A stretch of 64,000 nt of DNA. It comes from Pseudomonas maioricensis (GTDB lineage: Bacteria > Pseudomonadota > Gammaproteobacteria > Pseudomonadales > Pseudomonadaceae). Location: positions 1-64,000 of the forward strand of contig NZ_LOHG01000016.1 in assembly GCF_022790535.1 (NCBI RefSeq), in the 5' to 3' direction. Position 1 is the stretch's first letter. The number at the start of each line of letters is the position of its first letter. The notes beneath the pieces were generated by a model that was not told where the DNA came from, ran no database searches, and worked only from the letters and a program-made list of their open reading frames with translations. Positions 43,000 through 50,831 of the stretch are shown here, in pieces. Both the position numbers and the translations under genes were made by a program.

Positions 43000-43320
43000 A
43001 TGAAAGTATCCGACGGTTTTGATGCCCGTCGCCTGCGTCCAAAAGGATCGGGCAGTTGGGGCGTCCGCATTGGCTCAGCCATTGCTGCCCTGTTGGCGAC
43101 TTTCGGCGTGTTGCTGGCAATGGCAGGTATTTCCAGCCTGATCGGTCATCCTCAAGCGCTGGGTGAACTCAATGCCAGCCCGCTTGGCGCCGGCCTGATG
43201 GTATTGGGTGGTCTATTGGTTCTTTATGCGGGCATCTGGCTTTGGCGCCGCTGCCGACTGGGCCGACGCCGCAAAAACGGGCTGAACATGTCGCCCCATT
43301 TGATGAAGAAGCATGACTGA
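43000..43320 (+). CDS. Small two-helix membrane protein
   Basis: The 106-residue protein has a basic N terminus (residues 1-20), two hydrophobic segments (VRIGSAIAALLATFGVLLAM and GAGLMVLGGLLVLYAGIWLW), and a strongly basic tail RRCRLGRRRKNG. GGAGGA lies six bases before the ATG at 43000. A TTG-started longer frame from 42961 is not supported. I do not recognise a family. Confidence 0.72.
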   Translation: MKVSDGFDARRLRPKGSGSWGVRIGSAIAALLATFGVLLAMAGISSLIGHPQALGELNASPLGAGLMVLGGLLVLYAGIWLWRRCRLGRRRKNGLNMSPHLMKKHD

Positions 43321-43340
43321 CAGGCCGTGCAGATAATGTC

Positions 43341-43430
43341 GTGGGACCGGCTTTAGCCGGGAAAGCGGCCTTCCTGACATCAAATTTTGTTGGCTGTACC
43401 GGCCTCTTCCCGGCTTTAGCCAGTCCCGCC
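43341..43430. repeat. REP-like inverted pair
   Basis: GGGACCGGCTTTAGCCGGGAA and TTCCCGGCTTTAGCCAGTCCC lie about 45 bases apart and belong to the same subtype as 15689-15780. Confidence 0.82.
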
Positions 43431-43507
43431 TCACTGCGCCTATATCGGGATCACGCCACCGCTGACACTGCGACTTGGTTAAACTAGCCTCCTTCGCGGA
43501 GGCTGAC

Positions 43508-44065
43508 ATGCAAGACGATGACTTTTCCCTGTTCAAAAACGAGTTACGCGGCGTCAAGCCCATCAAGCAAGAATATGCCGATGTAGGCAAACCGAAAACC
43601 GACCGCAAACTCCTGGCCAAACTGCGCCAGTCCGCGACGGTGCGCACCGACTCGACAAGAGTCGACGGATTGTCTGATCAGTTCGTAATCGATGTCGGAC
43701 CAGAGGATGTGCTGAGCTGGTCACGCGATGGTGTTCAGGAAGGCCAGATGCGCAAGCTGAAGCTTGGCCAGATCAGCTTCGAAGGCAGTCTGGACCTGCA
43801 CGGCATGACCGTTGAGGTCGCACGGGAAACCTTGTGGGAGTTTCTTGCAGAAGCGACCAAACTGGAAATCCGCTGCGTGCGCGTTACCCATGGCAAGGCA
43901 GTGCGCCTGGATGGCAAGCGGCCGATGATCAAAAGCCACGTCAACACCTGGTTGCGACAACACCCGCAAGTGTTGGGCTTCTGCTCGTGTCAGGCTAAAC
44001 ATGGCGGCGCAGGCGCGGTGTACGTCATGCTCAAACGGACCATGATGGAAGGCCGCGACGAATAG
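43508..44065 (+). CDS. Smr-domain protein
   Basis: The 185-residue protein has an acidic/basic linker N terminus and a C-terminal Smr domain: DLHGMTVEVARE, RVTHGKAVRL and KHGGAGAVYV, with the family's DxHG and HGKG-like nucleic-acid-binding motifs. The family acts on branched nucleic acids or, in newer work, cleaves mRNA at stalled ribosomes. GGAGG precedes the ATG at 43508, which I prefer to 43475. Confidence 0.87.
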   Translation: MQDDDFSLFKNELRGVKPIKQEYADVGKPKTDRKLLAKLRQSATVRTDSTRVDGLSDQFVIDVGPEDVLSWSRDGVQEGQMRKLKLGQISFEGSLDLHGMTVEVARETLWEFLAEATKLEIRCVRVTHGKAVRLDGKRPMIKSHVNTWLRQHPQVLGFCSCQAKHGGAGAVYVMLKRTMMEGRDE

Positions 44066-44096
44066 ACCGTCGCAGCCTGAGTCAGCGCCGGGGGCG

Positions 44097-44282
44097 TTAT
44101 GGACGCCCGCCAGGGCCGCCGCCACCCGGACCACCGCGGTCGCCACCTTCATAGTGACCGCCGCCATGCCCACCACCGCCTCCATGCCCGCCGGGTCCGC
44201 CTGGACCCCAGAACGGCCAACAGCCTGAAACTGTAGACAGCACTGCAATCACCATTGCCACTTTCACCATTCGACCAAACAT
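44097..44282 (-). CDS. Gly/His-rich small lipoprotein
   Basis: The 61-residue protein has a signal peptide with a good lipobox (VLSTVSGC) and a mature part of almost only Gly, Pro, His and a few charged residues (GHGGGGGHGGGH). Lipid attachment at Cys and a His-rich tail suggest an outer-membrane or periplasmic lipoprotein, possibly metal-binding. GAGAG precedes the ATG at 44282. It is common for Pseudomonas to have such low-complexity lipoproteins, but I cannot name this one. Confidence 0.65.
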   Translation of the reverse strand: MFGRMVKVAMVIAVLSTVSGCWPFWGPGGPGGHGGGGGHGGGHYEGGDRGGPGGGGPGGRP

Positions 44283-44357
44283 CACTTAACTCTCTCATGC
44301 GACAGGTATTTGTTACCTGTTCATTCAGACAGCACAGGAGGTGTTAAGTCTGTAGCG

Positions 44358-44380
44358 GGTTGGTACGGGGTTGGTAAGCG
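44358..44380 (+). repeat. TTGGTA direct repeat upstream of higBA
   Basis: GGTTGGTACG and GGTTGGTAAG stand head to tail with a 10-base period. A similar pair occurs after the antitoxin gene at 45284-45303. Confidence 0.45.
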
Positions 44381-44392
44381 ACTGGGTACAAT

Positions 44393-44403
44393 CCCCCCCC
44401 CCC
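44393..44403 (+). other. Run of 11 C
   Basis: An uninterrupted 11-base C tract lies 12 bases before the -35 element of the higBA promoter. Long homopolymers in promoters can vary in length by slipped-strand replication. Confidence 0.6.
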
Positions 44404-44414
44404 AGAGATGCCGC

Positions 44415-44465
44415 TTGATAAATAAGTACGCTCCTATATACTCGAAATTTAACGAATAACGTTAA
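44415..44465 (+). promoter_or_regulatory. higBA promoter and operator
   Basis: TTGATA (44415-44420) and TATACT (44437-44442) are separated by 16 bases and match sigma-70 -35 and -10 elements well. The perfect inverted repeat TTAACG-AATAA-CGTTAA (44449-44465) overlaps the expected transcription start about seven bases after the -10, so it is the likely operator bound by HigA in autoregulation. The toxin ATG is ten bases downstream. Confidence 0.75.
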
Positions 44466-44474
44466 GCATTATAG

Positions 44475-44753
44475 ATGATTCAGAGCTTTCGCTGCATCGA
44501 TACCCAGACGCTTTTTGAAACCGGCAAGACCAGACGTTGGAGCGGGGTGAAAAATGTAGCTGAAAGAAAGCTGGCGATGCTCGACGCTGCAACTGCGCTG
44601 AAAGATCTCAAGTCACCACCCGGCAATAGGCTTGAAGAGCTTCAGGGGGACAGACAAGGCCAGCACAGCATACGCATCAACGCTCAGTTCAGAGTTTGCT
44701 TCGTATGGGGCAGCAATGGACCGGAACATATAGAAATTGTTGACTATCACTGA
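44475..44753 (+). CDS. higB: HigB-family toxin
   Basis: The 92-residue protein begins MIQSFRCIDTQTLFETGKTR and contains LQGDRQGQHSIRINAQFRVC, the RelE/HigB pattern of a ribosome-dependent mRNA interferase, with basic residues for mRNA. The toxin gene lies before the antitoxin, as in the higBA family. The antitoxin gene starts eight bases after the stop. Confidence 0.93.
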   Translation: MIQSFRCIDTQTLFETGKTRRWSGVKNVAERKLAMLDAATALKDLKSPPGNRLEELQGDRQGQHSIRINAQFRVCFVWGSNGPEHIEIVDYH

Positions 44754-44761
44754 GGTGAACC

Positions 44762-45073
44762 ATGCATAAGAACGGCATGCGCCCGATACATCCGGGAGAA
44801 ATTCTCAAGGAAGAGTTTCTTGAGCCACTGGGGGTGACCCCGGCAGCACTCGCCCGCGCGCTTCATGTCTCGGCCCCGACAGTCAACGATATTGTCAGAG
44901 AACGACGCAACATCAGTGCAGATGTCGCATTGCGTCTCGCAACGGCACTCGGTACATCTGCGCAATTCTGGTTGAATCTTCAAGCGTCCTACGATCTGCG
45001 CAAAGCAGAGATCGAAAAAGGTGAAGAAATCTACCGGGATGTCCACCTTCTCGACTGCTGTGCCTTCAGCTAA
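44762..45073 (+). CDS. higA: HigA-family antitoxin
   Basis: The 103-residue protein has the HigA/VapI start HPGEILKEEFLEPLGV and a helix-turn-helix (TPAALARALHVSAPTVNDIV) followed by RLATALGTSAQFWLNLQ. It would bind HigB and the operator upstream. GAGGTGA precedes the ATG. The last residues DCCAFS are unusual but do not break the frame. Confidence 0.93.
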   Translation: MHKNGMRPIHPGEILKEEFLEPLGVTPAALARALHVSAPTVNDIVRERRNISADVALRLATALGTSAQFWLNLQASYDLRKAEIEKGEEIYRDVHLLDCCAFS

Positions 45074-45347
45074 AAAACCTGAACGACCAGCCTGCTGTCA
45101 CACCAATAGGCCCTTCTGTAATAGACGGCAATACAACTACAGTCGCACCTACGCTACTATGTGCGACCTGCCAGAAAAAGCCCGGCAATGGCTTAAGCGA
45201 AGCGGCAAATCCCGCTGTCGATTTATGCATCCGCTTGACTCGGGCGCTGATTGGGCGAGATCGGGAAACTCGAATAGAGCTGGATTGGTACAACATTGGT
45301 ACGACCCGACATGGTACCTATCTGAAAACCTTATGGAATCAACCCCT
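45074..45347. other. Interval between higA and folE
   Basis: The 274 bases hold no accepted gene. The reading frame from 45021 that continues into folE overlaps higA and has a different base character, so I do not use it. The folE promoter should be here. Tandem TTGGTAC units are at 45284-45303. Confidence 0.5.
45284..45303 (+). repeat. TTGGTAC direct repeat before folE
   Basis: ATTGGTACAA and CATTGGTACG form a 10-base-period direct repeat. A comparable pair lies on the other side of higBA (44358-44380). Confidence 0.45.
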
Positions 45348-45893
45348 GTGACACTGGAACAGAACTACACCGCGATCCTTGGCCAACTGGGGGAAGACGT
45401 TTCCCGCGAAGGTCTGCTCGACACTCCCAAGCGCGCTGCCAAGGCGATGCAGTACCTGTGTCGCGGTTATGAACAAACTCTGGAAGAGGTCACCAACGGT
45501 GCCCTGTTCAGCTCCGATGCCAGCGAAATGGTGATGGTCAAGGACATCGAACTGTATTCGTTGTGTGAACACCACCTGCTGCCGTTCATTGGCAAGGCGC
45601 ACGTTGCTTACATCCCTAACGGCAAGGTGCTGGGACTGTCCAAGGTCGCTCGCATCGTCGACATGTATGCTCGTCGCCTGCAGATCCAGGAAAACCTCAG
45701 CCGTCAGATCGCCGAAGCGATCATGCAGGTTACCGGTGCGCTGGGTGTCGCGGTGGTGATCGAAGCCAAGCACATGTGCATGATGATGCGCGGCGTTGAA
45801 AAGCAGAACTCTTCAATGATCACCTCGGTAATGCTCGGCGAATTCCGCGATAACGCTTCAACCCGCGGCGAGTTCCTCAGCCTCATCAAGTGA
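45348..45893 (+). CDS. folE: GTP cyclohydrolase I
   Basis: The 181-residue protein is a complete FolE-I: Zn-binding Cys and His in YSLCEHHLLPF and a second Cys in KHMCMMMRGV, and the substrate-binding segment ENLSRQIAEAI. It makes dihydroneopterin triphosphate for folate. I chose the GTG at 45348 because FolE homologues in Pseudomonas start MTLEQNY and are 181 residues. The ATG at 45333 would add five residues and has a weak ribosome site. Confidence 0.93.
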   Translation: MTLEQNYTAILGQLGEDVSREGLLDTPKRAAKAMQYLCRGYEQTLEEVTNGALFSSDASEMVMVKDIELYSLCEHHLLPFIGKAHVAYIPNGKVLGLSKVARIVDMYARRLQIQENLSRQIAEAIMQVTGALGVAVVIEAKHMCMMMRGVEKQNSSMITSVMLGEFRDNASTRGEFLSLIK

Positions 45894-45903
45894 TTGACGC
45901 CCT

Positions 45904-45926
45904 GCCCGGCTGAGCATTCGCCGGGC
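45904..45926 (+). terminator. GC-rich hairpin after folE
   Basis: GCCCGGC and GCCGGGC enclose a nine-base loop ten bases after the folE stop. There is no T-run, so termination is uncertain. Confidence 0.45.
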
Positions 45927-45967
45927 GCGGGCGATCACTTCACGCCCGTCTTCTGCGAGGTCTTCAC

Positions 45968-46339
45968 GTGTTTATCAAGGCATTAAGGGTTGGTCTGGGC
46001 CAACTGGTCATCTTCATCGACTTCATCACCCGCCCGGCGAAGAAAAAACGCACGCCCGAGGCTCAGGCAGCCGTCGAGCAATCAGCAAAAAATCTGAGCC
46101 TTTATCAGTTCAATGCCTGCCCGTTCTGCGTCAAGACGCGACGCACCCTGCACAAGCTCAATGTGCCGGTTGTGCTGCACGACGCCAAGAACAATGAACA
46201 GGATCGTCAGACACTGCTCAATGAGGGCGGCAAGATCAAAGTGCCTTGCCTGCGTATTGAAGAGGACGGCAAGACCACCTGGATGTACGAGTCCAAAGTG
46301 ATCATCGACTATCTGAATCAGCGCTTCGCAGCCGTCTGA
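45968..46339 (+). CDS. Glutaredoxin with N-terminal hydrophobic extension
   Basis: The 123-residue protein has the active site CPFC at residues 51-54 followed by the typical KTRRTLHKL and the VPCLRIEEDGKTTWMYES cis-Pro region of glutaredoxins. The first 22 residues are hydrophobic (LGQLVIFIDFITRP) then very basic, which suggests a membrane anchor or a signal-like segment. The start is a GTG at 45968 with GAGG upstream. Its partner is unknown. Confidence 0.85.
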   Translation: MFIKALRVGLGQLVIFIDFITRPAKKKRTPEAQAAVEQSAKNLSLYQFNACPFCVKTRRTLHKLNVPVVLHDAKNNEQDRQTLLNEGGKIKVPCLRIEEDGKTTWMYESKVIIDYLNQRFAAV

Positions 46340-46360
46340 TTGAATGCTGACTGCCCGACA

Positions 46361-46753
46361 TCAGTTCGGGCAGCCTTGCTCACGGCACGTCGAATACGCC
46401 TTCAACTGCTCGACCCGCACTTGAGTATGTTCGGCCAGGCATTGAGACTGCTGCAGCGGCCAGATTGAGCCGGAGTCCTCAGCCTTGCCGACCTGATAAA
46501 GACAATCCGCATCACGAAAAGCGATCCATTTCTGCTGCGCGCCCTTGAGCGCCTGTTTTTTCGCCGGGCTCTGCAAATAGGCCATTTGCGCCTTGTACTG
46601 CTTGTTCAACTCAGCATCGAGCGCAGCCAGCTTTTGACCTGCACAGCGGTTCATGGCCGCCTGATTGGCATTGCAGTCTGCTGTCTGGGCAGAAGCAGAG
46701 CAGCCGATGCCCAGCGCCATGAATGTCAAAACGGCCATCATTGAAAAGCGCAT
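46361..46753 (-). CDS. LprI-family (DUF1311) exported protein
   Basis: The 130-residue protein has a signal peptide (residues about 1-22) and a DUF1311 domain with characteristic Cys spacing: ADCNANQAAMNRCAGQK, FRDADCLYQ and QCLAEHTQVRVEQL. LprI-type proteins are lysozyme inhibitors, and this family member is usually annotated that way by similarity. Six or so cysteines suggest disulfides in the periplasm. Confidence 0.8.
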   Translation of the reverse strand: MRFSMMAVLTFMALGIGCSASAQTADCNANQAAMNRCAGQKLAALDAELNKQYKAQMAYLQSPAKKQALKGAQQKWIAFRDADCLYQVGKAEDSGSIWPLQQSQCLAEHTQVRVEQLKAYSTCREQGCPN

Positions 46754-46874
46754 GTGGAACTCCTTTCCCGAGAGTGATTGTGATGGATGGGCAAAGCTGA
46801 TCCCGACCGGCGCGAAGATTAACGGCCAGTGCCAGCCCGACCCAGCGATTTCAACCTGCTAAAACAATCGGACA

Positions 46875-46909
46875 TAAAAAAACCGGTCATGTTGCGTGAC
46901 CGGTTTTTT
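46875..46909. terminator. Bidirectional terminator
   Basis: AAAAAACCGGTCA and TGACCGGTTTTTT are perfect complements with a six-base loop. On the minus strand it terminates the GST gene. Confidence 0.9.
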
Positions 46910-46925
46910 CAGGTGCCTCTGACGA

Positions 46926-47528
46926 TCAATCCAGCATGCCGACATAGCCGGGCTGCGCCTTCACTCGCTCCAGCCATTGCTCGATGCCTGGATAAGGCGT
47001 CAGATCAAAGCCGCCTTGATGGGCAACGTGGGTATACGCGTACAGCGCGATATCGGCGATGGAGAAGGTCTCCCCTACCAGAAACGGCGTGCGCTTCAGT
47101 TGCTGCTCCATCACCGCCAAGGCGCGGTAACCTGCCTTGTGCAGCGAGCGATACTCTTCAAGTCGCTCGTCAGGCAACCCAAGGTAAAACTGGATAAAGC
47201 GTGCTACGGCAATACTCGGCTCATGGCTGTATTGCTCGAAGAACTGCCATTGCAACACCTGCGTACGCAACCGCGGCTCACCCGGCAGGTACTGGCTACC
47301 ATCGGCCAGGAAATTGAGAATCGCATTGGACTCCCACAGGCAAGTCCCGTCCTCGAGCTCCAGCACCGGGATCTTGCCGTTGGGGTTCTTCTCCAGAAAC
47401 GCAGCGGTCTGGGTTTCACCGTTGAGAATGTCCACCGGCACCCAGTGGTACTCAACACCCAACAGGCTAAGCATCAGCTTGATCTTGTAGCAGTTGCCCG
47501 AATTGTAATCGCCGTAAACCTTATACAT
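46926..47528 (-). CDS. Glutathione S-transferase
   Basis: The 200-residue protein has the thioredoxin-fold N-terminal domain with YGDYNSGNCYKIKLML (the likely active-site Ser is in this loop), the cis-Pro motif GKIPVLELEDG and LWESNAIL, and an all-helical C-terminal domain with FSIADIALYAYTH. A general detoxification enzyme is likely; the substrate is unknown. It ends at a strong terminator, and it is 36 bases after the aminotransferase gene on the same strand. Confidence 0.9.
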   Translation of the reverse strand: MYKVYGDYNSGNCYKIKLMLSLLGVEYHWVPVDILNGETQTAAFLEKNPNGKIPVLELEDGTCLWESNAILNFLADGSQYLPGEPRLRTQVLQWQFFEQYSHEPSIAVARFIQFYLGLPDERLEEYRSLHKAGYRALAVMEQQLKRTPFLVGETFSIADIALYAYTHVAHQGGFDLTPYPGIEQWLERVKAQPGYVGMLD

Positions 47529-47564
47529 ACCCTTCTCCTTGAATGCTTCGCCTGGTCCACGCCA

Positions 47565-48731
47565 TTACGCGACTTGCTCTAAACGGGCCTGACGCACGAC
47601 CGCTGCCAATCTTTTCAGGCCTTCATCGAGACGGGCCGGATCAATATGACTGAAGTTCAGCCTCAGGTAGCCAAGGTTGGCATCCGGATCAGCAAAAAAA
47701 GGCTCCCCCGGCATAAACGCTACATCCTGCCTCAGCGCTTCGTCGAGCAAGCTCCGTGTGTCCATTGGCTGCTTGAGCGTCAGCCAGAAAAACAGACCAC
47801 CTTGCGGACTGTTCCAGTCAGCTATATCGGCAAAATGTCGTTTCAGTGCAGCCTCAAATGCATCCCGACGCTGACGGTAGAAGCTCTGCAGCTCAGACAA
47901 ATGCTCACGGTAGTGCTCGGTGCCAATCCATTGCAGCGCCTGCCACTGGCCCAACCGGTTAGTGTGCAAATCCGCCGACTGCTTCAAACGCAGTAGATGC
48001 GGGAACAGATCCGGACTGGCGATCAAGTAACCGACCCTCAGACCCGGCAGCAGCGTTTTCGACACGGTGCCGGTGTAGATCCAACTGGCCTTTTGCAAAC
48101 GGCTGGCGATAGGTCTGGCACTGCCCCCATCAAACGTGAGGTCACGATAAGGTTCGTCTTCGATCAGGGTCACGCCAAACTCATCGAGCAAGGCAGCCAC
48201 CGCTTCACGACTGGCTTCGCTGTAACGCACTGCGGACGGGTTCTGGAAGGTCGGAATCAAGTAAGCAAACGCAGGGTTGTGCTGCTCCAGTTGCTGTCGC
48301 AAAGCAGGTAAATCAGGGCCGTCGGCCTGTAGCGGGACGGTCAGGCAGTCAGCACCAAACAACTGGAATATTTGCAGCGCCGCGAGATAAGTCGGCGCCT
48401 CAAGCACGATCTGCGTGCCTTTATCGATGTACAGCTTGGCGGCCAGATCCAGCGTCTGCTGCGAACCACTGACAATCAGCACCTGGCTGACATCGCACTG
48501 CAGACCAATCGCCCGCGCCTCAGCAGCCAAGGCCTCGCGCAATCCGGGCTCGCCCTCACTCATGCCATATTGGCCGAGCGAAACAGGCATGTCCGCCCAC
48601 TCCACCCGAGGCAGCATCGCTTCGGCAGGCAGGCCACCCGCGAAGGACATGACTTCCGGACGCTGCGCTGCGGCAAGGATTTCACGAATCAGAGAACTTT
48701 TAAGCCGGGACACGCGTTCGGAGAAAGCCAT
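47565..48731 (-). CDS. PLP-dependent aminotransferase (2-aminoadipate/MocR-type class I)
   Basis: The 388-residue protein has the aminotransferase pattern: SFAGGLPAEAMLPR near the start, VSGSQQTLDLAAKLYID, EDEPYRDL, and GTVSKTLLPGLRVGYL, where the Lys should bind PLP. It lacks the GntR DNA-binding part of MocR regulators. The ATG at 48731 follows GGTGAT. It is divergent from the MarR regulator, with 82 bases between them that contain two operator-like palindromes. Confidence 0.9.
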   Translation of the reverse strand: MAFSERVSRLKSSLIREILAAAQRPEVMSFAGGLPAEAMLPRVEWADMPVSLGQYGMSEGEPGLREALAAEARAIGLQCDVSQVLIVSGSQQTLDLAAKLYIDKGTQIVLEAPTYLAALQIFQLFGADCLTVPLQADGPDLPALRQQLEQHNPAFAYLIPTFQNPSAVRYSEASREAVAALLDEFGVTLIEDEPYRDLTFDGGSARPIASRLQKASWIYTGTVSKTLLPGLRVGYLIASPDLFPHLLRLKQSADLHTNRLGQWQALQWIGTEHYREHLSELQSFYRQRRDAFEAALKRHFADIADWNSPQGGLFFWLTLKQPMDTRSLLDEALRQDVAFMPGEPFFADPDANLGYLRLNFSHIDPARLDEGLKRLAAVVRQARLEQVA

Positions 48732-48765
48732 TGAGATCACCGCTAGCCGAAGTAATTGGAAATAA

Positions 48766-48822
48766 GTCAAACTGGTTGACCGAAATTACGACGCCGGACC
48801 TAGATACGTCAATATGCTTGAC
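48766..48822. promoter_or_regulatory. Twin MarR operators and divergent promoters
   Basis: GTCAA-ACTGG-TTGAC (48766-48780) and GTCAA-TATGC-TTGAC (48808-48822) are perfect 5-base palindromes with five-base spacers, with centres 42 bases apart, about four helical turns. The first includes a possible -35 (TTGACC) for the regulator gene, with TAGATA (48801-48806) as -10; the second overlaps the regulator start codon. They are likely binding sites for the MarR protein in control of both divergent genes. Confidence 0.7.
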
Positions 48823-49284
48823 CTTAAAAACTCCGCATCTCAGCAAATCGCCATGGAAGCTTTTTTCTTCGGGTATCAGGCATTCACGGCCAAAGCAGAC
48901 GAAATGCTTGCCCGACGAGGCTTCAGCCGCGTGCATCAGCGCATCGTCTTTTTCATCGCTCGCTACCCCGGCTTGAGCGTGAAAGAGCTGCTCAGCGTGC
49001 TCGGCGTGAGCAAGCAAGCGCTGAATGCACCGCTGCGCCAACTGATTGCCATGGATCTGGTCCAGAGCGCAGCCCCGGACAGCGACAAGCGCAAGCGTTT
49101 ACTCGGCCTGACTGAAGAAGGCGTGAAATTCGAACAGGCATTGCGCCGCGAACAGGTGAAGCTGCTGCAACGGGTCTTTGCCGAGGCGGGTCGCGAGGCG
49201 GTCGACGGTTGGCTGCAAGTCAACGAGGCGCTGGGCAAAACGTTGCAGAGCGGTGCGCGGCCTGTTTCTCGTGAGGATGATTAA
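48814..49284 (+). CDS. MarR family transcriptional regulator
   Basis: The 156-residue protein has the MarR winged helix: FFIARYPGLSVKELLSVLGVS then KQALNAPLRQLIAMDLV and the wing PDSDKRKRLLGLTEEG, in the first 110 residues. The start ATG at 48814 has no ribosome site and lies eight bases after TAGATA, so the mRNA could be leaderless. It is divergent from the aminotransferase, its likely target. The effector is unknown. Confidence 0.88.
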   Translation: MLDLKNSASQQIAMEAFFFGYQAFTAKADEMLARRGFSRVHQRIVFFIARYPGLSVKELLSVLGVSKQALNAPLRQLIAMDLVQSAAPDSDKRKRLLGLTEEGVKFEQALRREQVKLLQRVFAEAGREAVDGWLQVNEALGKTLQSGARPVSREDD

Positions 49285-49505
49285 AAATCCAGCACCGGAC
49301 CTGTAGGCCTCGCTTTTAGCCGACAGAGGCCGGTCCATTCGCAGATAATCCTTCGGCCCTACGGGCTCTCTGTTGCTGAGCTGAACGATTGCCCTGAGCA
49401 CATCGTAACTGTACTCACGTTTACGAATGCCGCTGTATCGCAACACTCTGATAGCACTACGTTTACGCTTGTCGCCTGCCGTTGCACACGCTCAAGGATG
49501 GATCG

Positions 49506-50699
49506 ATGAACGCTTCAAACCCCACCCGTCTGCGCCCTCTCGCCGATACGTCGCCCGCCGCCATCGTCGCAGGCTTCATTGCCATGATGACGGGCTGCAC
49601 CAGTTCGCTGGTGCTGATGTTCCAGGCTGGTCAGGCCGCGGGGCTCACCAGTGGGCAAATCTCTTCGTGGATCTGGGCATTATTCATGGGCATGGCCGTG
49701 TGCAGCATCGGCCTGTCCTTACGCTACAGAACACCCATCACCGTGGCATGGTCGACCCCCGGCGCAGCGCTGCTGATTACCAGCCTGGGCGGCGTGGCGT
49801 ATCCCGAAGCGATCGGCGCCTTCATTACCTGCGCAGTTCTGGTGATCATCTGCGGCGTGACCGGCAGCTTTGACCGGCTGGTAAAAAAGCTTCCGGCATC
49901 CCTTGCAGCGGCTTTACTGGCGGGCATTCTGTTCAAGATTGGCAGTGAAATCTTCGTCGCCGCCCAACACCGCACCGCGCTGGTACTGGGCATGTTCTTT
50001 ACCTATTTGCTGATCAAGCGGGTGTCACCACGCTACGCGGTGCTGGCCGCTCTGCTGGTGGGGACGGCACTGTCCGGATGGCTCGGCTTACTGGATTTCA
50101 GCGGTTTCAAACTTGAAGTGGCGATGCCCGTCTGGACCACGCCAGAGTTTTCCCTGGCGGCGACCGTCAGCATTGGTATTCCGCTGTTTGTGGTCGCCAT
50201 GACTTCGCAGAATATGCCGGGCGTCGCAGTGTTACGCGCTGATGGCTACCACGTGCCGGCCTCTCCGCTGATTTCTGCAACCGGCATCGCCTCACTGGTC
50301 CTGGCACCGTTCGGCTCCCACGGGATCAACCTCGCTGCTATCAGTGCAGCCATTTGCACCGGCGCCCACGCTCACGAAGATCGTGACAAGCGTTACACCG
50401 CTGCAGTCTGGTGCGGAGTGTTCTACGCCATTGCCGGGATCTATGGCGCAGCGTTAGCCGCGCTGTTTGCCTCGTTTCCCAAGGAGCTGGTGTTGTCGAT
50501 TGCCGCCCTTGCGCTGTTCGGCTCGATCATCAATGGCCTGACAGTCGCCATGAACGAACCCAAAGAGCGCGAAGCGGCACTGATCACCTTCATGGTGACC
50601 GCCTCGGGACTGACCCTGCTGTCCATTGGCTCTGCGTTCTGGGGGATTGTGGCGGGGGTTCTGACGTTGGTGATCCTGAATGGGCGTTCACGCCGGTAG
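49506..50699 (+). CDS. BenE-family benzoate/H+ symporter-like protein
   Basis: The 397-residue protein has 12 hydrophobic segments and the BenE pattern AWSTPGAALL, TSQNMPGVAVLRADGYHV and FGSHGINLAAISAAICTG. Members move benzoate or similar aromatic acids. No aromatic catabolism genes are near, so the substrate is an open question. AAGGAT precedes the ATG at 49506. Confidence 0.88.
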   Translation: MNASNPTRLRPLADTSPAAIVAGFIAMMTGCTSSLVLMFQAGQAAGLTSGQISSWIWALFMGMAVCSIGLSLRYRTPITVAWSTPGAALLITSLGGVAYPEAIGAFITCAVLVIICGVTGSFDRLVKKLPASLAAALLAGILFKIGSEIFVAAQHRTALVLGMFFTYLLIKRVSPRYAVLAALLVGTALSGWLGLLDFSGFKLEVAMPVWTTPEFSLAATVSIGIPLFVVAMTSQNMPGVAVLRADGYHVPASPLISATGIASLVLAPFGSHGINLAAISAAICTGAHAHEDRDKRYTAAVWCGVFYAIAGIYGAALAALFASFPKELVLSIAALALFGSIINGLTVAMNEPKEREAALITFMVTASGLTLLSIGSAFWGIVAGVLTLVILNGRSRR

Positions 50700-50737
50700 A
50701 GGCAGGTAGAGGCCGGTCGCTTCGAATACATGCGATC

Positions 50738-50810
50738 TGCAGGAGCTGCCAAAGGCTGCGATGGCGCTGCATCAGGCTAAGTGCTTCGCAGCCTTCGGCA
50801 GCTCCTACAG
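50738..50810. repeat. REP-like inverted pair
   Basis: CTGCAGGAGCTGCCAAAGGCTGCGA and TTCGCAGCCTTCGGCAGCTCCTACAG are an inverted pair of the same subtype as at 30274-30344. Confidence 0.85.
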
Positions 50811-50831
50811 GCCGGCAAAAACCCAGTCACC

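Noticed and set aside
45021..45893. A longer reading frame that joins the higA region to folE
   Set aside because: It overlaps higA in another frame and adds 109 residues that FolE proteins lack. The GTG start at 45348 gives the usual length.
49300..49345. REP-like sequence after the MarR gene
   Set aside because: The arms are too degenerate to count as a pair.
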